Positions 19,312 through 28,298 of a stretch of 64,000 nucleotides of DNA are shown here, piece after piece (position 1 is the first letter of the stretch; each line of letters starts with the position of its first letter). The DNA is taken from the NCBI RefSeq assembly GCF_002177135.1, contig NZ_MWPH01000002.1, forward strand, positions 682,001-746,000. Reading direction: 5' to 3'. This stretch comes from Natronolimnobius baerhuensis. GTDB taxonomy: Archaea > Halobacteriota > Halobacteria > Halobacteriales > Natrialbaceae. The notes beneath the pieces are model-generated. The model did not search any database. It was not told the DNA's origin and worked only from the letters and a program-made list of their open reading frames with translations. The position numbers and the translations under genes are program-made.

Positions 19312-20946
19312 TTAGGACTCGGATTTGTCGTCTGTCTCGGTTGTTTCGGACTTCGTGTCGGTCTTGTCCGCTTCATCGTCGCTGTCTTTCGTGTCGCCGT
19401 CTTTCTCGCCTAACTCTGTGGCGTTGTCGTCTCCTTCCTCGTCCGTTGTGTCGTCGTGTTTCTCGTCCTCGTCAGTGACCTTGTCGTCCTTTGTATCAGC
19501 GTCTTTATCGTCCTTCTCGCTGACGTTGTCGTCTACTTTGTCGTCCTTTTTGTCGTCGTATTTGTCGTCCTCGTCACTGACGTTGTCAGCTACCGTGTCG
19601 TCCTTCGCGTCATCGTATTTGTTATCCTCGTCACTGACGTTGTCGTCTACTTTATCGTCTTTTGTGTCGTCGTATTTGTCGTCCTTCTCGCTGACGTTGT
19701 CGTCTACTTTATCGTCTTTTGTGTCATCGTATTTGTCGTCCTTCTCGCTGACATTGTCATCTACTTTATCGTCTTTTGTGTCGTCGTATTTGCCGTCCTT
19801 CTCGCTGACGTTGTCGTCTACTTTATCGTCTTTTGTGTCGTCGTATTTGTCGTCCTTCTCGCTGACGTTGTCATCTACCTTGTCGCCTTTTGTGTCATCG
19901 TATTTGTCGTCGTCCTTCTCGCTGACGTTGTCATCTACCTTGTCGTCGTATTTGTCGTCCTCGTCAGTGACCTTGTCGTCCTTTGTATCGTCGTATTCAT
20001 CGTCCTTCTCGCTGACCTTCTCCTCTACCTCGTCATCCTTTTCATCATCGTATGTATCGTTCTTGTCAGTGTCATTATCGTCTTTCGTGTCGTCGTATTT
20101 GTCATCCGTGTCACTGACCTTGTCATCTACCGTGTCGTCTTTTGTGTCGGTGTACTCGTCATCTTTCTCGAGGTCGTCAACTGTCTCCGTTGGCGCAGTG
20201 GCGTTGACGTCTGCGTCAGCCTTCTCGTCGGTGACCGTCGGTTCGGCATCGTCTTTCTGCGCTTTCTCGTCAGTCTCGAGTGGCTCAGTCTTTTCCTCTG
20301 CAGCAACTGCGACGGTGTCATCCGCTTTCTCAGTGTCTGTGTCAGAGACTGCTGGCTTGTGGTCATCATCAGCCACATCACCCTTGGCAGCGTCGTCCTC
20401 GCACTCGAGCGTTACCTCGCTTTCGTTGAGTGGGACGTCGTAGTCGTACTCATCAGTGGCTGAGAGGGTGTACGTCCCGTCTGCAAGTCCGAGCAGTGAG
20501 ATTGTCTCGGTCGCTTCAATCGATGTCGAGAGCGTGGTGACGGTCTCAGTATCCCCGTCTGCAGTCGTCTCGAGTGCGGTTGCAGTCGAGAACTGCGTCT
20601 GTTGTGTCTGAGTATCGGCGTCATCGTCTCCGAGTGTGGTGATCTGGATCGACGACTGCTCGAGTTCGTCGGTCCAGTTGAGCGCGACGAAGACTGGTTC
20701 GTCATTTGGATTCTCGACAGTGAGGTTGTTCACCTCGTCATCGCAGACAGTAGAGACGAGGAGTTCCTCGTGTTCGTGTTCATTTGCAGCGTCGTGGTCC
20801 GGTCCGGCAGCAACTGCTGCGCCCCCGGCAACCGCGACTGTCATCCCAATGGCGACCGCAACCGCCACGGCAAGTATCAATCCCGTTTTCGCTAACGGTA
20901 CAGCATCGGTACCCCGCGTCGACGTGTGTATTCCCAGGTCTCTCAT
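19312..20946 (-). CDS. exported acidic tandem-repeat protein with one N-glycosylation sequon per repeat
   Basis: A 544-residue protein. Residues 20-48 form one hydrophobic segment (TGLILAVAVAVAIGMTVAVA) that acts as signal or anchor. Residues 50-185 look like a small folded domain with one Cys pair (C68, C182). From about 264 to 515 the chain is a tandem array of about 13 units near 19 residues long, consensus KYDDTKDDKVDDNVSEKDD; eight units carry the N-V-S sequon. The tail is D/E/T/K-rich. No PGF-CTERM anchor. I do not recognise the protein; the design is that of a disordered, probably glycosylated surface stalk. Start ATG 20946 chosen just before the hydrophobic segment. Confidence 0.8.
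   Translation of the reverse strand: MRDLGIHTSTRGTDAVPLAKTGLILAVAVAVAIGMTVAVAGGAAVAAGPDHDAANEHEHEELLVSTVCDDEVNNLTVENPNDEPVFVALNWTDELEQSSIQITTLGDDDADTQTQQTQFSTATALETTADGDTETVTTLSTSIEATETISLLGLADGTYTLSATDEYDYDVPLNESEVTLECEDDAAKGDVADDDHKPAVSDTDTEKADDTVAVAAEEKTEPLETDEKAQKDDAEPTVTDEKADADVNATAPTETVDDLEKDDEYTDTKDDTVDDKVSDTDDKYDDTKDDNDTDKNDTYDDEKDDEVEEKVSEKDDEYDDTKDDKVTDEDDKYDDKVDDNVSEKDDDKYDDTKGDKVDDNVSEKDDKYDDTKDDKVDDNVSEKDGKYDDTKDDKVDDNVSEKDDKYDDTKDDKVDDNVSEKDDKYDDTKDDKVDDNVSDEDNKYDDAKDDTVADNVSDEDDKYDDKKDDKVDDNVSEKDDKDADTKDDKVTDEDEKHDDTTDEEGDDNATELGEKDGDTKDSDDEADKTDTKSETTETDDKSES
19402..20157 (-). repeat. 57-bp in-frame tandem repeat array
   Basis: Roughly 13 head-to-tail units, most 57 bp (19 codons), with 45-bp and 48-bp variants near each end. 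The middle five units are nearly identical at the DNA level, differing by single synonymous or missense changes, which points to recent slippage or unequal exchange. Coding throughout. Confidence 0.9.
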
Positions 20947-21333
20947 GGATAGTAACCGCGACCAGTCGTAAGGCGAAGCCACGTCTTTGTTATGGGTGCC
21001 AGACACAACGCCTGAAAGCGGGTTTTTCACAATTTCAGAGAGAGTTGCATACACTCGAGAACAGAGTCGAACAAATGACAGTTGCAAGCTGAGATTGTCC
21101 AATCTGAAACAGTTACTTCGTCCCACGAGTGGCTGGAAAAGTGCACGACTGCGGTCGGAATGCGCGCTGATATGCTATGAGATACTGCCCGCCCGGTACT
21201 GGATCCCGGTGATCGGAGACTGCAACAATCGATATTGTTCATTACTCAATCAGTATCACGGACGGAATAACACAGGAATCGGAGTCATCGCGACAATACC
21301 GAACTCGACTGGCCCGCCAGTCTCCAACCAGAG
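20947..21333. other. intergenic region between two acidic surface-protein genes
   Basis: 387 nt upstream of the tandem-repeat gene and downstream of the sequon-rich gene. No gene is supported: short frames on both strands lack family resemblance. It probably holds the promoter of the tandem-repeat gene. Confidence 0.5.
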
Positions 21334-22218
21334 TCAATCGTCGCTTTCGTCATTAAAACTGAATATCTCATCGAAGAACGCCCCGACAGGATCGAAGAAA
21401 CCACCATCGTTGTCATCCCCGTCTTCGCTGTCGTCAGCGGTTGTTTCGGCTGGATCTTGCTCGTCTGTTGTTTCACCGTTGATCTCGTCGCTGTCGTCGG
21501 TTGCAACTGTCTCAGCACTGTCAGTCGCGTCACTGTCGGCTTCAGCGCTTTCAGAACTATTTGCCGTCTCATCAGTTGTTGTCTCTTCGTCATCGTCACT
21601 CACTGCCGTTTCAGTATCTGTCTCCGATGACTCAGTCTCAGCCTCGAGTGATGATGCGTTCTCGTCGGTTTCGTTCGACGCTGATGCACTCTCGTTCACT
21701 GCGGCCGTTTCGTTCGCGTCCAGTGTCTCGTTTGCCACAGCGCTCTCGTTCGCGGCCTCGGATGCAGAGCTGTTTGCTGAGGCGGACAAGTTCGATTCGT
21801 TCAGTTCACTCGAGGCGTTATCCTCGAGTGATTCGTTTTCGAGCAGCGACTCGTTCACTGCGACCGATTCGTTCGAGGCGTTGGCAGCGACAGACTCGTT
21901 TTCGAGAACGGTTTCGTTGTCCGCGAGGTCGTCGATGCTCTCGTTTTCGCTCTCATCTACACTTTCGTTATCACTGTCAGTCACGGTATCGTCGGTCTCG
22001 CTTGCGTTATCCGGACCCGACTCGAGGACGGTATCGTTCTCGAGCGTCCCGACCGAGTTACCACTGTCGGCGTCAGCGTCACTATCTGGAGATGGTTCGT
22101 CGGCGACGAATTCAGAGCCGACGACGGCGACGGTTGTTCCAAACGCAACGAGAACAATCAGAATCGTCACGAGAAGAATACCAACCGGATCGCTGTTGCC
22201 GTCGGTTGTCCCACTCAT
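21334..22218 (-). CDS. membrane-anchored acidic protein with 21 N-glycosylation sequons
   Basis: A 294-residue protein. The N terminus MSGTTDGNSDPVGILLVTIL, followed by more hydrophobic residues, resembles the beginning of haloarchaeal pilin-like proteins (SPVIGVILMVAI type) with a possible class III signal; the Gly-Asn-Ser-Asp-Pro-Val context is only approximate. From residue 40 to 240 the chain is almost wholly D, E, N, S, T, A and V and holds 21 N-x-S/T sequons by my count, mostly NES, NAS or NET. The C terminus ends with a short aromatic amphipathic motif (GGFFDPVGAFFDEIFSF). Function unknown; a heavily glycosylated surface filament or stalk is a guess. ATG 22218 is preferred over 22269. 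Confidence 0.75.
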   Translation of the reverse strand: MSGTTDGNSDPVGILLVTILIVLVAFGTTVAVVGSEFVADEPSPDSDADADSGNSVGTLENDTVLESGPDNASETDDTVTDSDNESVDESENESIDDLADNETVLENESVAANASNESVAVNESLLENESLEDNASSELNESNLSASANSSASEAANESAVANETLDANETAAVNESASASNETDENASSLEAETESSETDTETAVSDDDEETTTDETANSSESAEADSDATDSAETVATDDSDEINGETTDEQDPAETTADDSEDGDDNDGGFFDPVGAFFDEIFSFNDESDD

Positions 22219-22533
22219 ATACGGTGGTACCGACCGGTCACGCTTTGTTAAGCGCAGCAATTGGTCCATTCAGCCCAGTAGTCCGCTTTCGTGGCAGTGA
22301 TCATGGTTCCGCTCGTGCTGGCTATTTCGAGCTGTACGGTCGGCCTAGTGCCGAAAATGACACACAGCAGTGGTGTTGGTGCGAGGTGGGTCCAGACAGG
22401 GGAAATCACCGGTTTGGAGGAGGATTTATGGGTGAAACAATCGAGACACTCATATCTGGGACCTGCCGCCGACTGGCTCGAGGATCTCACCGGAACCCAA
22501 ACGACTACCGCCTCGAGTCGAGACAGATCCCGT
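22219..22533. other. divergent intergenic region before the S9 peptidase
   Basis: 315 nt between divergently oriented genes. The peptidase frame stays open through it (to 22291), but the translated extension has no resemblance to an S9 peptidase or a signal peptide. Nothing else is recognised. Confidence 0.5.
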
Positions 22534-24441
22534 ATGAGCTATGACATCGAACGCTATCTCAACATCCGAAGCGCCTACGGCGCGTCGTTCGGTCCCGAGG
22601 GCGAGCGGCTGTCGTTTCTGATGGATACGACCGGCACGGGACAGGTCTGGACGCTTAGGGAGCCACAGTCCTGGCCCGAACAGCGAACGTTCTACGAGGA
22701 GCGAGTCACGTTCGCCTCGTGGTCGCCGGAGCGACCGGAGCTGATTTTCGGGATGGATGAGGGCGGAAACGAGCGGGCGCAACTGTACCGACTCGACGCT
22801 GAAACTGGCGAGATCGAGAATTTGACGGCGATGCCAGACGCGAAACACCGCTGGGGTGGCTGGAGCCACGACGGCGACCGGTTCGCGTTCGCTTCGAACC
22901 GGCGCGACGAGTCCGTCTTCGACATCTACGTCCAGAACCGAGACGAGACGGGAGACGAGGCCGAACTCGTCTACGAGGGCGACGGCTGGCTCTCGCTGTC
23001 GGGCTGGAGTCCCGACGATTCCCGACTGCTCGTCTCGCAAGCGTACTCCAACTTCGATCAGGATCTCTCCGTCCTCGACCTCGAGGCCGACGAGCCAGAC
23101 CTCAAGCATCTCACGCCCCACGAGGGCGACGTGCGCTATCAGAGCGCGAGTTGGGCACCCGACGGCGAGGGGATCTACCTCGTGACCGACGAGGGTGCGG
23201 CGGATACGTTGTATCTGGCGTATCTCGATCTTGAGGACGAATCGAACCGCGAGACGACCGACCTCGAGACCGTCGTTGATGGAGACGGTCGCGAATCGGA
23301 CGATTCTCGACGTCGTCGGGCTTCTCCGAAGTCCGACGGAAGTTGGAACGTCGACGGCATCGCGCTGGACGACGAGACTGGCCGGTTCGTCTACTCGCGT
23401 AACGTCGAGGGCTACACCGATCTGACGGTCGGCGAGTTCGACGCGGACGATCCGACTGCGTTCGAAACGTTCCCCGAACCGGATCTGCCGGGCGGTATCG
23501 CCGGCGGCGTCAGTTTCGACCCGGACGCAGAACGGTTCGCACTCTCGACGAGCGGCGATACGGTCAACACGAACGTCTTCGTCGTCGATGTCGAAACCGG
23601 GGAGAGCGAACGGTGGACGAGCGCGCCCACAGCGGGCATTCCGCGGGAGACGTTCGACGAGTCCGACCTCGTCCACGTCGAGAGTTTCGATGAGTTGGCG
23701 GTGCCCGGTTTCCTCTCCCTCCCGAGCGAGGACGAGATGAGCGAACCGGCGAGCAACGACGGCGCACCCGTCATCGTCGACATCCACGGCGGCCCAGAAA
23801 GCCAGCGCCGACCTTCCTTCTCGAGCGTCAAACAGTACTTCCTCGACCGGGGCTACGCCTACTTCGAGCCGAACGTCCGCGGCTCGGCGGGCTACGGCGC
23901 GGGCTACGCCGCACTCGACGACATCGAAAAGCGGATGGACTCGGTTTCGGATATCGACGCCTGCGTCGAGTGGCTACAGGACCACCCCGAAATCGACCCC
24001 GACCGGATCATCGCCAAGGGCGGCTCCTACGGCGGCTTCATGGTCCTCGCTGCACTGACCGAGTACCCCGACCGCTGGGCGGCCGGCATCGACATCGTCG
24101 GCATCGCGAACTTCGTGACCTTCCTCGAGAACACGGGCGACTGGCGACGGGAGCTACGAGAAGCCGAGTACGGCAGCCTCGCCGAGGACCGCGAGTTCTT
24201 AGAAGAGATTTCGCCGACGAACAACATCGAGCACATCGAGGCCCCGCTGTTTGTCCTCCATGGCGAGAACGACCCGCGGGTTCCGGTCGGCGAGGCCGAA
24301 CAGATCGCCGAAAAGGCCGAACAGCAGGGCGTTCCGGTCCGCAAACTCATCTTCGAGGACGAGGGCCACGGCTTCTCGAAACTCGAGAACCGTATCGAGG
24401 CCTACTCGGAGATTGTCGATTTCCTAGACGAACACGTTTAA
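22534..24441 (+). CDS. S9-family (acylaminoacyl-type) serine peptidase
   Basis: A 635-residue prolyl oligopeptidase-family enzyme, probably cytoplasmic since no signal is seen. The first 390 residues form a beta-propeller of TolB/PD40-like blades (for example FASWSPERPELIFGMDEGGN, WGGWSHDGDRFAFASN). The C-terminal alpha/beta-hydrolase domain carries S498 in GGSYGGFM, D580 in GENDPRVP and H612 in DEGHGF. The oxyanion-side HGGPESQ is present near 425. Such enzymes cut short peptides. ATG 22534 is chosen because MSYDIERYLNIRSAYGASF is the natural family start. Confidence 0.93.
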   Translation: MSYDIERYLNIRSAYGASFGPEGERLSFLMDTTGTGQVWTLREPQSWPEQRTFYEERVTFASWSPERPELIFGMDEGGNERAQLYRLDAETGEIENLTAMPDAKHRWGGWSHDGDRFAFASNRRDESVFDIYVQNRDETGDEAELVYEGDGWLSLSGWSPDDSRLLVSQAYSNFDQDLSVLDLEADEPDLKHLTPHEGDVRYQSASWAPDGEGIYLVTDEGAADTLYLAYLDLEDESNRETTDLETVVDGDGRESDDSRRRRASPKSDGSWNVDGIALDDETGRFVYSRNVEGYTDLTVGEFDADDPTAFETFPEPDLPGGIAGGVSFDPDAERFALSTSGDTVNTNVFVVDVETGESERWTSAPTAGIPRETFDESDLVHVESFDELAVPGFLSLPSEDEMSEPASNDGAPVIVDIHGGPESQRRPSFSSVKQYFLDRGYAYFEPNVRGSAGYGAGYAALDDIEKRMDSVSDIDACVEWLQDHPEIDPDRIIAKGGSYGGFMVLAALTEYPDRWAAGIDIVGIANFVTFLENTGDWRRELREAEYGSLAEDREFLEEISPTNNIEHIEAPLFVLHGENDPRVPVGEAEQIAEKAEQQGVPVRKLIFEDEGHGFSKLENRIEAYSEIVDFLDEHV

Positions 24442-24548
24442 TATAACTCAAATCTATTGTAAACATACTCGGCGAGTGGCTCAACAGAGAATATAGACGG
24501 ACGGCAAATATTCGCCTCGGTGGATCGGTTCGAGTCCGTACTACCACT

Positions 24549-25628
24549 ATGATCGATCTAACACATCCGCTGGCTAGTATCGCAGTCGCGACGGTGATCG
24601 GGTGGCTGATCCTCGTCGTCTTCCTGTGGAGCGTTTACCGATGGCTCGTCGTCTCGGAATCCGATAAGGCGGTCATCAGTGGACGTATCCGCAGCATCTC
24701 AGAGACCGTATCGACTGGGTGTCTGTTCGCGGGAGCGGCGTTCGCTGGGTACGTTTCACTCTCGCTTCCGGACGGACTCGGACACGCCGCAGCGTTCGTT
24801 GGCGGTTTCGCCGTCGCAGGGACAGTCCTTTCCTCGGCCAACCTCGTCGCCCTCTCCGCTCACGGAATACTCGAGTACACGTGGATCGAGCGGCCGCGAG
24901 ACGGGGTGAGAGCGATTATCCTCTCCGGGGCCGGAACATACGGCGGGATGGCAGTAGTCGCCGCGATACTGGTCACCGCTCCGATCGCCATACTCGGGCT
25001 CGTCGCCGTCGGCATACCGACGCACTACGCGCTCGGGCCGTGGTTGATCGAACAGCGCGCAACAGCGAAGCCGGTTCCACAACACCTCGAGCAGCGATGG
25101 CAGCGACTCGCAGTCGATGCCGGCTGCGACGATATTACGTTTCGAATCGTTACTGGGAGTGGCTCGGCGGCCGCCGCAGCGGTCGGCATCGTTCCCGGTC
25201 GACGACTGATCTACGTGACCGAAACTCTCACTCAGAAGGTCCCAGACGACGAACTCGAGACGGTCGTTGGCCACGAACTCGGTCACGTTCGCAACCGACA
25301 TCTCGAGAAAAGAGTGCTCGGTTCGACGATTCTGTGGACCGGTATCGTCGCAGGAATCGTGAGCCTGTTCTCGCCACTTCCCGAAGCGACCTTCTACGTC
25401 CTCGTGGGTGCCATCATTGGATACCTGTTCTACAGAAAACGGCTCGTCCAACACGAATACGAGGCTGATGCAGTCGCTGTGGATCTCACGAGTCCCGACG
25501 CAGTCACACGCGGGCTCGAACGGATTACGGAACTCGAGGGACGACCGCGAGAGACGAGCAGAGAGTACGATTTTCTCACGAGCCATCCGTCGACTGCCCG
25601 GCGAGTCCGCCGCCTCGAGAACGCGTAG
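24549..25628 (+). CDS. M48-family (HtpX/Ste24-type) zinc metalloprotease
   Basis: A 359-residue membrane protease. About four N-terminal hydrophobic spans (residues 8-170) precede the catalytic domain with HELGH (H242, E243, H246); the third zinc ligand should be the Glu in QHEYEADAVAV near 305. A second hydrophobic pair (ILWTGIVAGIVSLFSPL, FYVLVGAIIGYLFY) follows HELGH as in HtpX. The family degrades misfolded membrane proteins or processes prenylated ones. It lies 107 nt after the S9 peptidase on the same strand. Confidence 0.9.
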   Translation: MIDLTHPLASIAVATVIGWLILVVFLWSVYRWLVVSESDKAVISGRIRSISETVSTGCLFAGAAFAGYVSLSLPDGLGHAAAFVGGFAVAGTVLSSANLVALSAHGILEYTWIERPRDGVRAIILSGAGTYGGMAVVAAILVTAPIAILGLVAVGIPTHYALGPWLIEQRATAKPVPQHLEQRWQRLAVDAGCDDITFRIVTGSGSAAAAAVGIVPGRRLIYVTETLTQKVPDDELETVVGHELGHVRNRHLEKRVLGSTILWTGIVAGIVSLFSPLPEATFYVLVGAIIGYLFYRKRLVQHEYEADAVAVDLTSPDAVTRGLERITELEGRPRETSREYDFLTSHPSTARRVRRLENA

Positions 25629-25673
25629 CGCTTCGCGTGACGTTCGCTTGGAGAGCTCGATAACGGTCGCGGT

Positions 25674-26735
25674 TCAGGAGATGACGCCAGTTCTTTTTGC
25701 CACGTCTCGAGCCGCCCGTTCGTTCATGCCGTCGCCGAGAATCGTATAGCGGTCGCGAATCTCGTGGCAGGTCGTCAACGCCTCGATGACGGTCTCGTCG
25801 TCGATGCCGAGTTCGTCGGCCGTCGTCGGCGCGTCGATACTCGAGAGGGCGTCACGAATGTTCGTCCAGAATCCGTGGTCGCCGCCGTGGAGGTACGCTG
25901 TCATGATCGAGCCGACGCCGACCTGGTGGCCGTGCAGCGCCGCGTCGGGTGCAAGCCGGTCGAGTTGGTGCGAAAAGAGGTGTTCGGCTCCGCTGGCCGG
26001 ACGCGAGGAGTCAGCGATGCTCATCGCGACACCGGAGGACATGAGCGCCTTGGTGACGACCCAGGCCGACTCCTCTAAGCCGGGCCGAATGAGATCGGCG
26101 TTATCGACGAGGATTTCGGCAGTCATCTCCGCGAGCGCGGCCGCGTACTCGGAGTACTCGACGTCTTTGAGTCGCTTCGCGAGTCGCCAGTCCATCACCG
26201 CGGTGTAGTTCGAGATGATGTCGGCACAGCCCGCAGTGGTCAGCTCCCATGGCGCTTCGGCGAGGATGCCGGTATCAGCGACGACCGCAAGCGGCGGTTC
26301 CGCGGCGACGCTGTGGCGGGTATCGCCGTCGGGTACCGAGCCGCGATTGCTCACGATGCCGTCGTGGCTGGCCGCCGTCGGCACCGAGAGAAACCCCATC
26401 TCGAGATGGTCGCTAGCCATTTTGGCGATGTCGATAGCTTTGCCGCCGCCGATACCGACCAGATACGAGGCGTCTGCAGCCTCGGCGGTTTCGATGACCT
26501 CTTCGACGGCGTCGAAACTCGCGGTGTCGACCGAAACGATAGCCGGTTCGATGCCGGTTGCCTCAAAATCGGCGGCGATTGGATCGGCAGCGACGCGTTT
26601 TGGCGTCGGACTGGTGACGAACAGCGGCCGCCCCTGGAGATGAAGATCGTCGACGACCTCGACGACCGACGAGCGGACGCCGTGGCCGACGATAACATTT
26701 CGTGGGAGTCGAATCCACGTCGACTTCTCGAACAT
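25674..26735 (-). CDS. egsA: sn-glycerol-1-phosphate dehydrogenase
   Basis: A 353-residue NAD(P)H enzyme that reduces dihydroxyacetone phosphate to sn-glycerol 1-phosphate, the first step of archaeal lipid backbone synthesis. It is an iron-alcohol-dehydrogenase-fold protein: the MFEKSTWIRLPRNVIVGHGV start, the nucleotide loop VGIGGGKAIDIAKMAS, the VPTAASHDGIVSNRGS stretch, and metal ligands expected in GCADIISNYTAV and GAEHLFSHQLD with HGHQVGVG. Start at 26735 is preferred; 26762 adds nine residues and the frame is open far upstream into the neighbour. It follows the permease gene by 56 nt. Confidence 0.93.
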   Translation of the reverse strand: MFEKSTWIRLPRNVIVGHGVRSSVVEVVDDLHLQGRPLFVTSPTPKRVAADPIAADFEATGIEPAIVSVDTASFDAVEEVIETAEAADASYLVGIGGGKAIDIAKMASDHLEMGFLSVPTAASHDGIVSNRGSVPDGDTRHSVAAEPPLAVVADTGILAEAPWELTTAGCADIISNYTAVMDWRLAKRLKDVEYSEYAAALAEMTAEILVDNADLIRPGLEESAWVVTKALMSSGVAMSIADSSRPASGAEHLFSHQLDRLAPDAALHGHQVGVGSIMTAYLHGGDHGFWTNIRDALSSIDAPTTADELGIDDETVIEALTTCHEIRDRYTILGDGMNERAARDVAKRTGVIS

Positions 26736-26791
26736 ATCTACCCAGTCACAGGCATCGACCATACGTGTTGTTCCTCGCGTAGGGGAGCGAG

Positions 26792-28204
26792 TCAGTACAC
26801 CAGGCCAAACAGCGCCAGTTGCAGCGGGAGCAAGAGCACGATTGTCGCGAGCGAGCACAGAACAAGGGCTTTGATCAGTTCGCCGGCGTCGACGACGCCC
26901 TGTGCGAGGATGACGACGAGCACCGCCGACTGATACGGGAAGAAGAACGTGGTCAACGCGATGGCCTCGGTCAGCAACACGGGCTCGAGTGGGAGTCCGG
27001 CGGCCTCGGCGTAGGAGATCAGGATGGGCGTAAAGACGCTGGCGACGGCGAGTCCTTCCATCGAAAAGGCAAGCAGGACGGTACAGACAAAGACGAACGC
27101 AAGCACGATGGGAAGCGGTGCGTCCATCGGCGCGAGCGCCAGCAGCGACTCGGCTGCAGTGTCCGTGAATCCGGTCGCCGCGAGTCCGTCGCCGATTGCG
27201 AACACGGCCGCGATGAAAAACAGGATCGAGAAGTCCGTCTCGGTGCCGACAGTTTCGAAGTCGACGACGCCGATGCCCGGGAGGAACGCGAGCGCGACGA
27301 CGGCAACCGCGCCGACGACTGGATGGAACCCGTGGACGAAATCGGTCGCCCAGACGAGTGCGCCAACGAGCAAGAACGCGCCCATTCGGCGCTCGGCGCT
27401 GCCGGCAGTGTGTGTTCTTCCGTCGAACGCGACGGAATCTCCAGCCGCGTCGCTCGGCGGCCGAAACAGCAAATAAACGATGCCAACGACGAGCAGGACC
27501 CGCGTCAGGCCCATGATCGGATACAGTTGCAACGCCCACTCAGCCCAGCCGATTCGATGGTTCCCGAGTGACTGGCCGAACTCCGCGATGATGATGTTCG
27601 GCAGATCAGCCGTCAAAATTCCGGACGAACCGTAGAACGAGGCAAAGAGCGGACCGAGAAAGATACCGACACGGGCCTCTCGCGAGTCGAATCGGGATCC
27701 GATCTCGAGCAACACGGGGGCGAGAATCAGCACGCGAACGAGCGACGACGGGATAAACAGCGCGAGTGCGTGCGCGCCGAGGGCAAGCCCGAGGAGGAGT
27801 CGGCGATACGCCTGCAGCGGCGACGGCTTGGACGCACTCGAGAGCGTCGCGGCTGCGAGTCGGTGGCCCGCCCAGATCGCCAGCCCGCTTCGTCGCGTGG
27901 CCTCACCCATCAACAGGCCGAAGCCGATGAGCCACGTCGCCGGCTGCTGAAAGCCGGTTAGTGCAGCTGCCGGCGAGAACACGATTGCGAGCAGCCCGAT
28001 GCCGAGGACGCCGGTGTAGGCCGGCGGAATCGGCGTCAGAATCCAGAGTCCGATACAGAACACCGTGATCGCGAGCATCGATGCCGTCTCGAGCGAGCCG
28101 GTCGCCGACTCGAGGGCGAGGCCGGTTACGAGCGCAGTCACCACCGAGAGAGGAAACGCGACGACTGGAGCTTGAATACGCTCGAGGTGTCGTCGGTATC
28201 CCAT
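26792..28204 (-). CDS. SLC13/DASS-like anion permease
   Basis: A 470-residue polytopic membrane transporter of the ion-transporter superfamily, with about twelve hydrophobic spans. It has the two pseudo-repeats expected of the group: GFGLLMGEATRRSGLAIW with LTADLPNIIIAEFGQSLG in the first half and FFIAAVFAIGDGLAATG with FFFPYQSAVLVVILAQG in the second. A helical pair of hairpins with N/S-rich tips binds substrate in characterised members. Dicarboxylate, sulfate or other anions are possible; the sequence does not decide. Start ATG 28204 gives a short basic N terminus before the first span. Confidence 0.8.
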   Translation of the reverse strand: MGYRRHLERIQAPVVAFPLSVVTALVTGLALESATGSLETASMLAITVFCIGLWILTPIPPAYTGVLGIGLLAIVFSPAAALTGFQQPATWLIGFGLLMGEATRRSGLAIWAGHRLAAATLSSASKPSPLQAYRRLLLGLALGAHALALFIPSSLVRVLILAPVLLEIGSRFDSREARVGIFLGPLFASFYGSSGILTADLPNIIIAEFGQSLGNHRIGWAEWALQLYPIMGLTRVLLVVGIVYLLFRPPSDAAGDSVAFDGRTHTAGSAERRMGAFLLVGALVWATDFVHGFHPVVGAVAVVALAFLPGIGVVDFETVGTETDFSILFFIAAVFAIGDGLAATGFTDTAAESLLALAPMDAPLPIVLAFVFVCTVLLAFSMEGLAVASVFTPILISYAEAAGLPLEPVLLTEAIALTTFFFPYQSAVLVVILAQGVVDAGELIKALVLCSLATIVLLLPLQLALFGLVY

Positions 28205-28298
28205 TCGTGTGTCACTCTCGAGTGGATGGGTAAATCGGTCCCGACTCCGACCACAGTGATGTGGCAAAACGGGTATGCGCGACGGAAACCGGGTCTGG

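Noticed and set aside
19402-20157. CRISPR-like regular repeats
   Set aside because: Units are directly joined, in frame, without unique spacers; no cas genes nearby.
19325-20463. Two Ser- or Val-rich plus-strand open frames (372 and 335 residues)
   Set aside because: They are the reverse reading of the D/K-rich tandem repeat gene; repetition keeps all frames open. The minus-strand product has the export segment, acidic composition and sequons expected of a haloarchaeal protein.
22291-22533. N-terminal extension of the S9 peptidase as a signal peptide
   Set aside because: The extension has no twin-arginine and only a short hydrophobic start; the enzyme's own family start at 22534 fits better.
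24470-24548. tRNA-like stretch ending GGTTCGAGTCCG
   Set aside because: It has a T-loop-like GGTTCGAGTCC but no acceptor, D-arm or anticodon stem can be drawn; CTCGAG-type words are frequent here.
26736-27539. Long N-terminal extension of egsA in frame
   Set aside because: It runs through the permease gene in another frame and is Arg-rich, unlike EgsA; the family starts at MFEKSTW.
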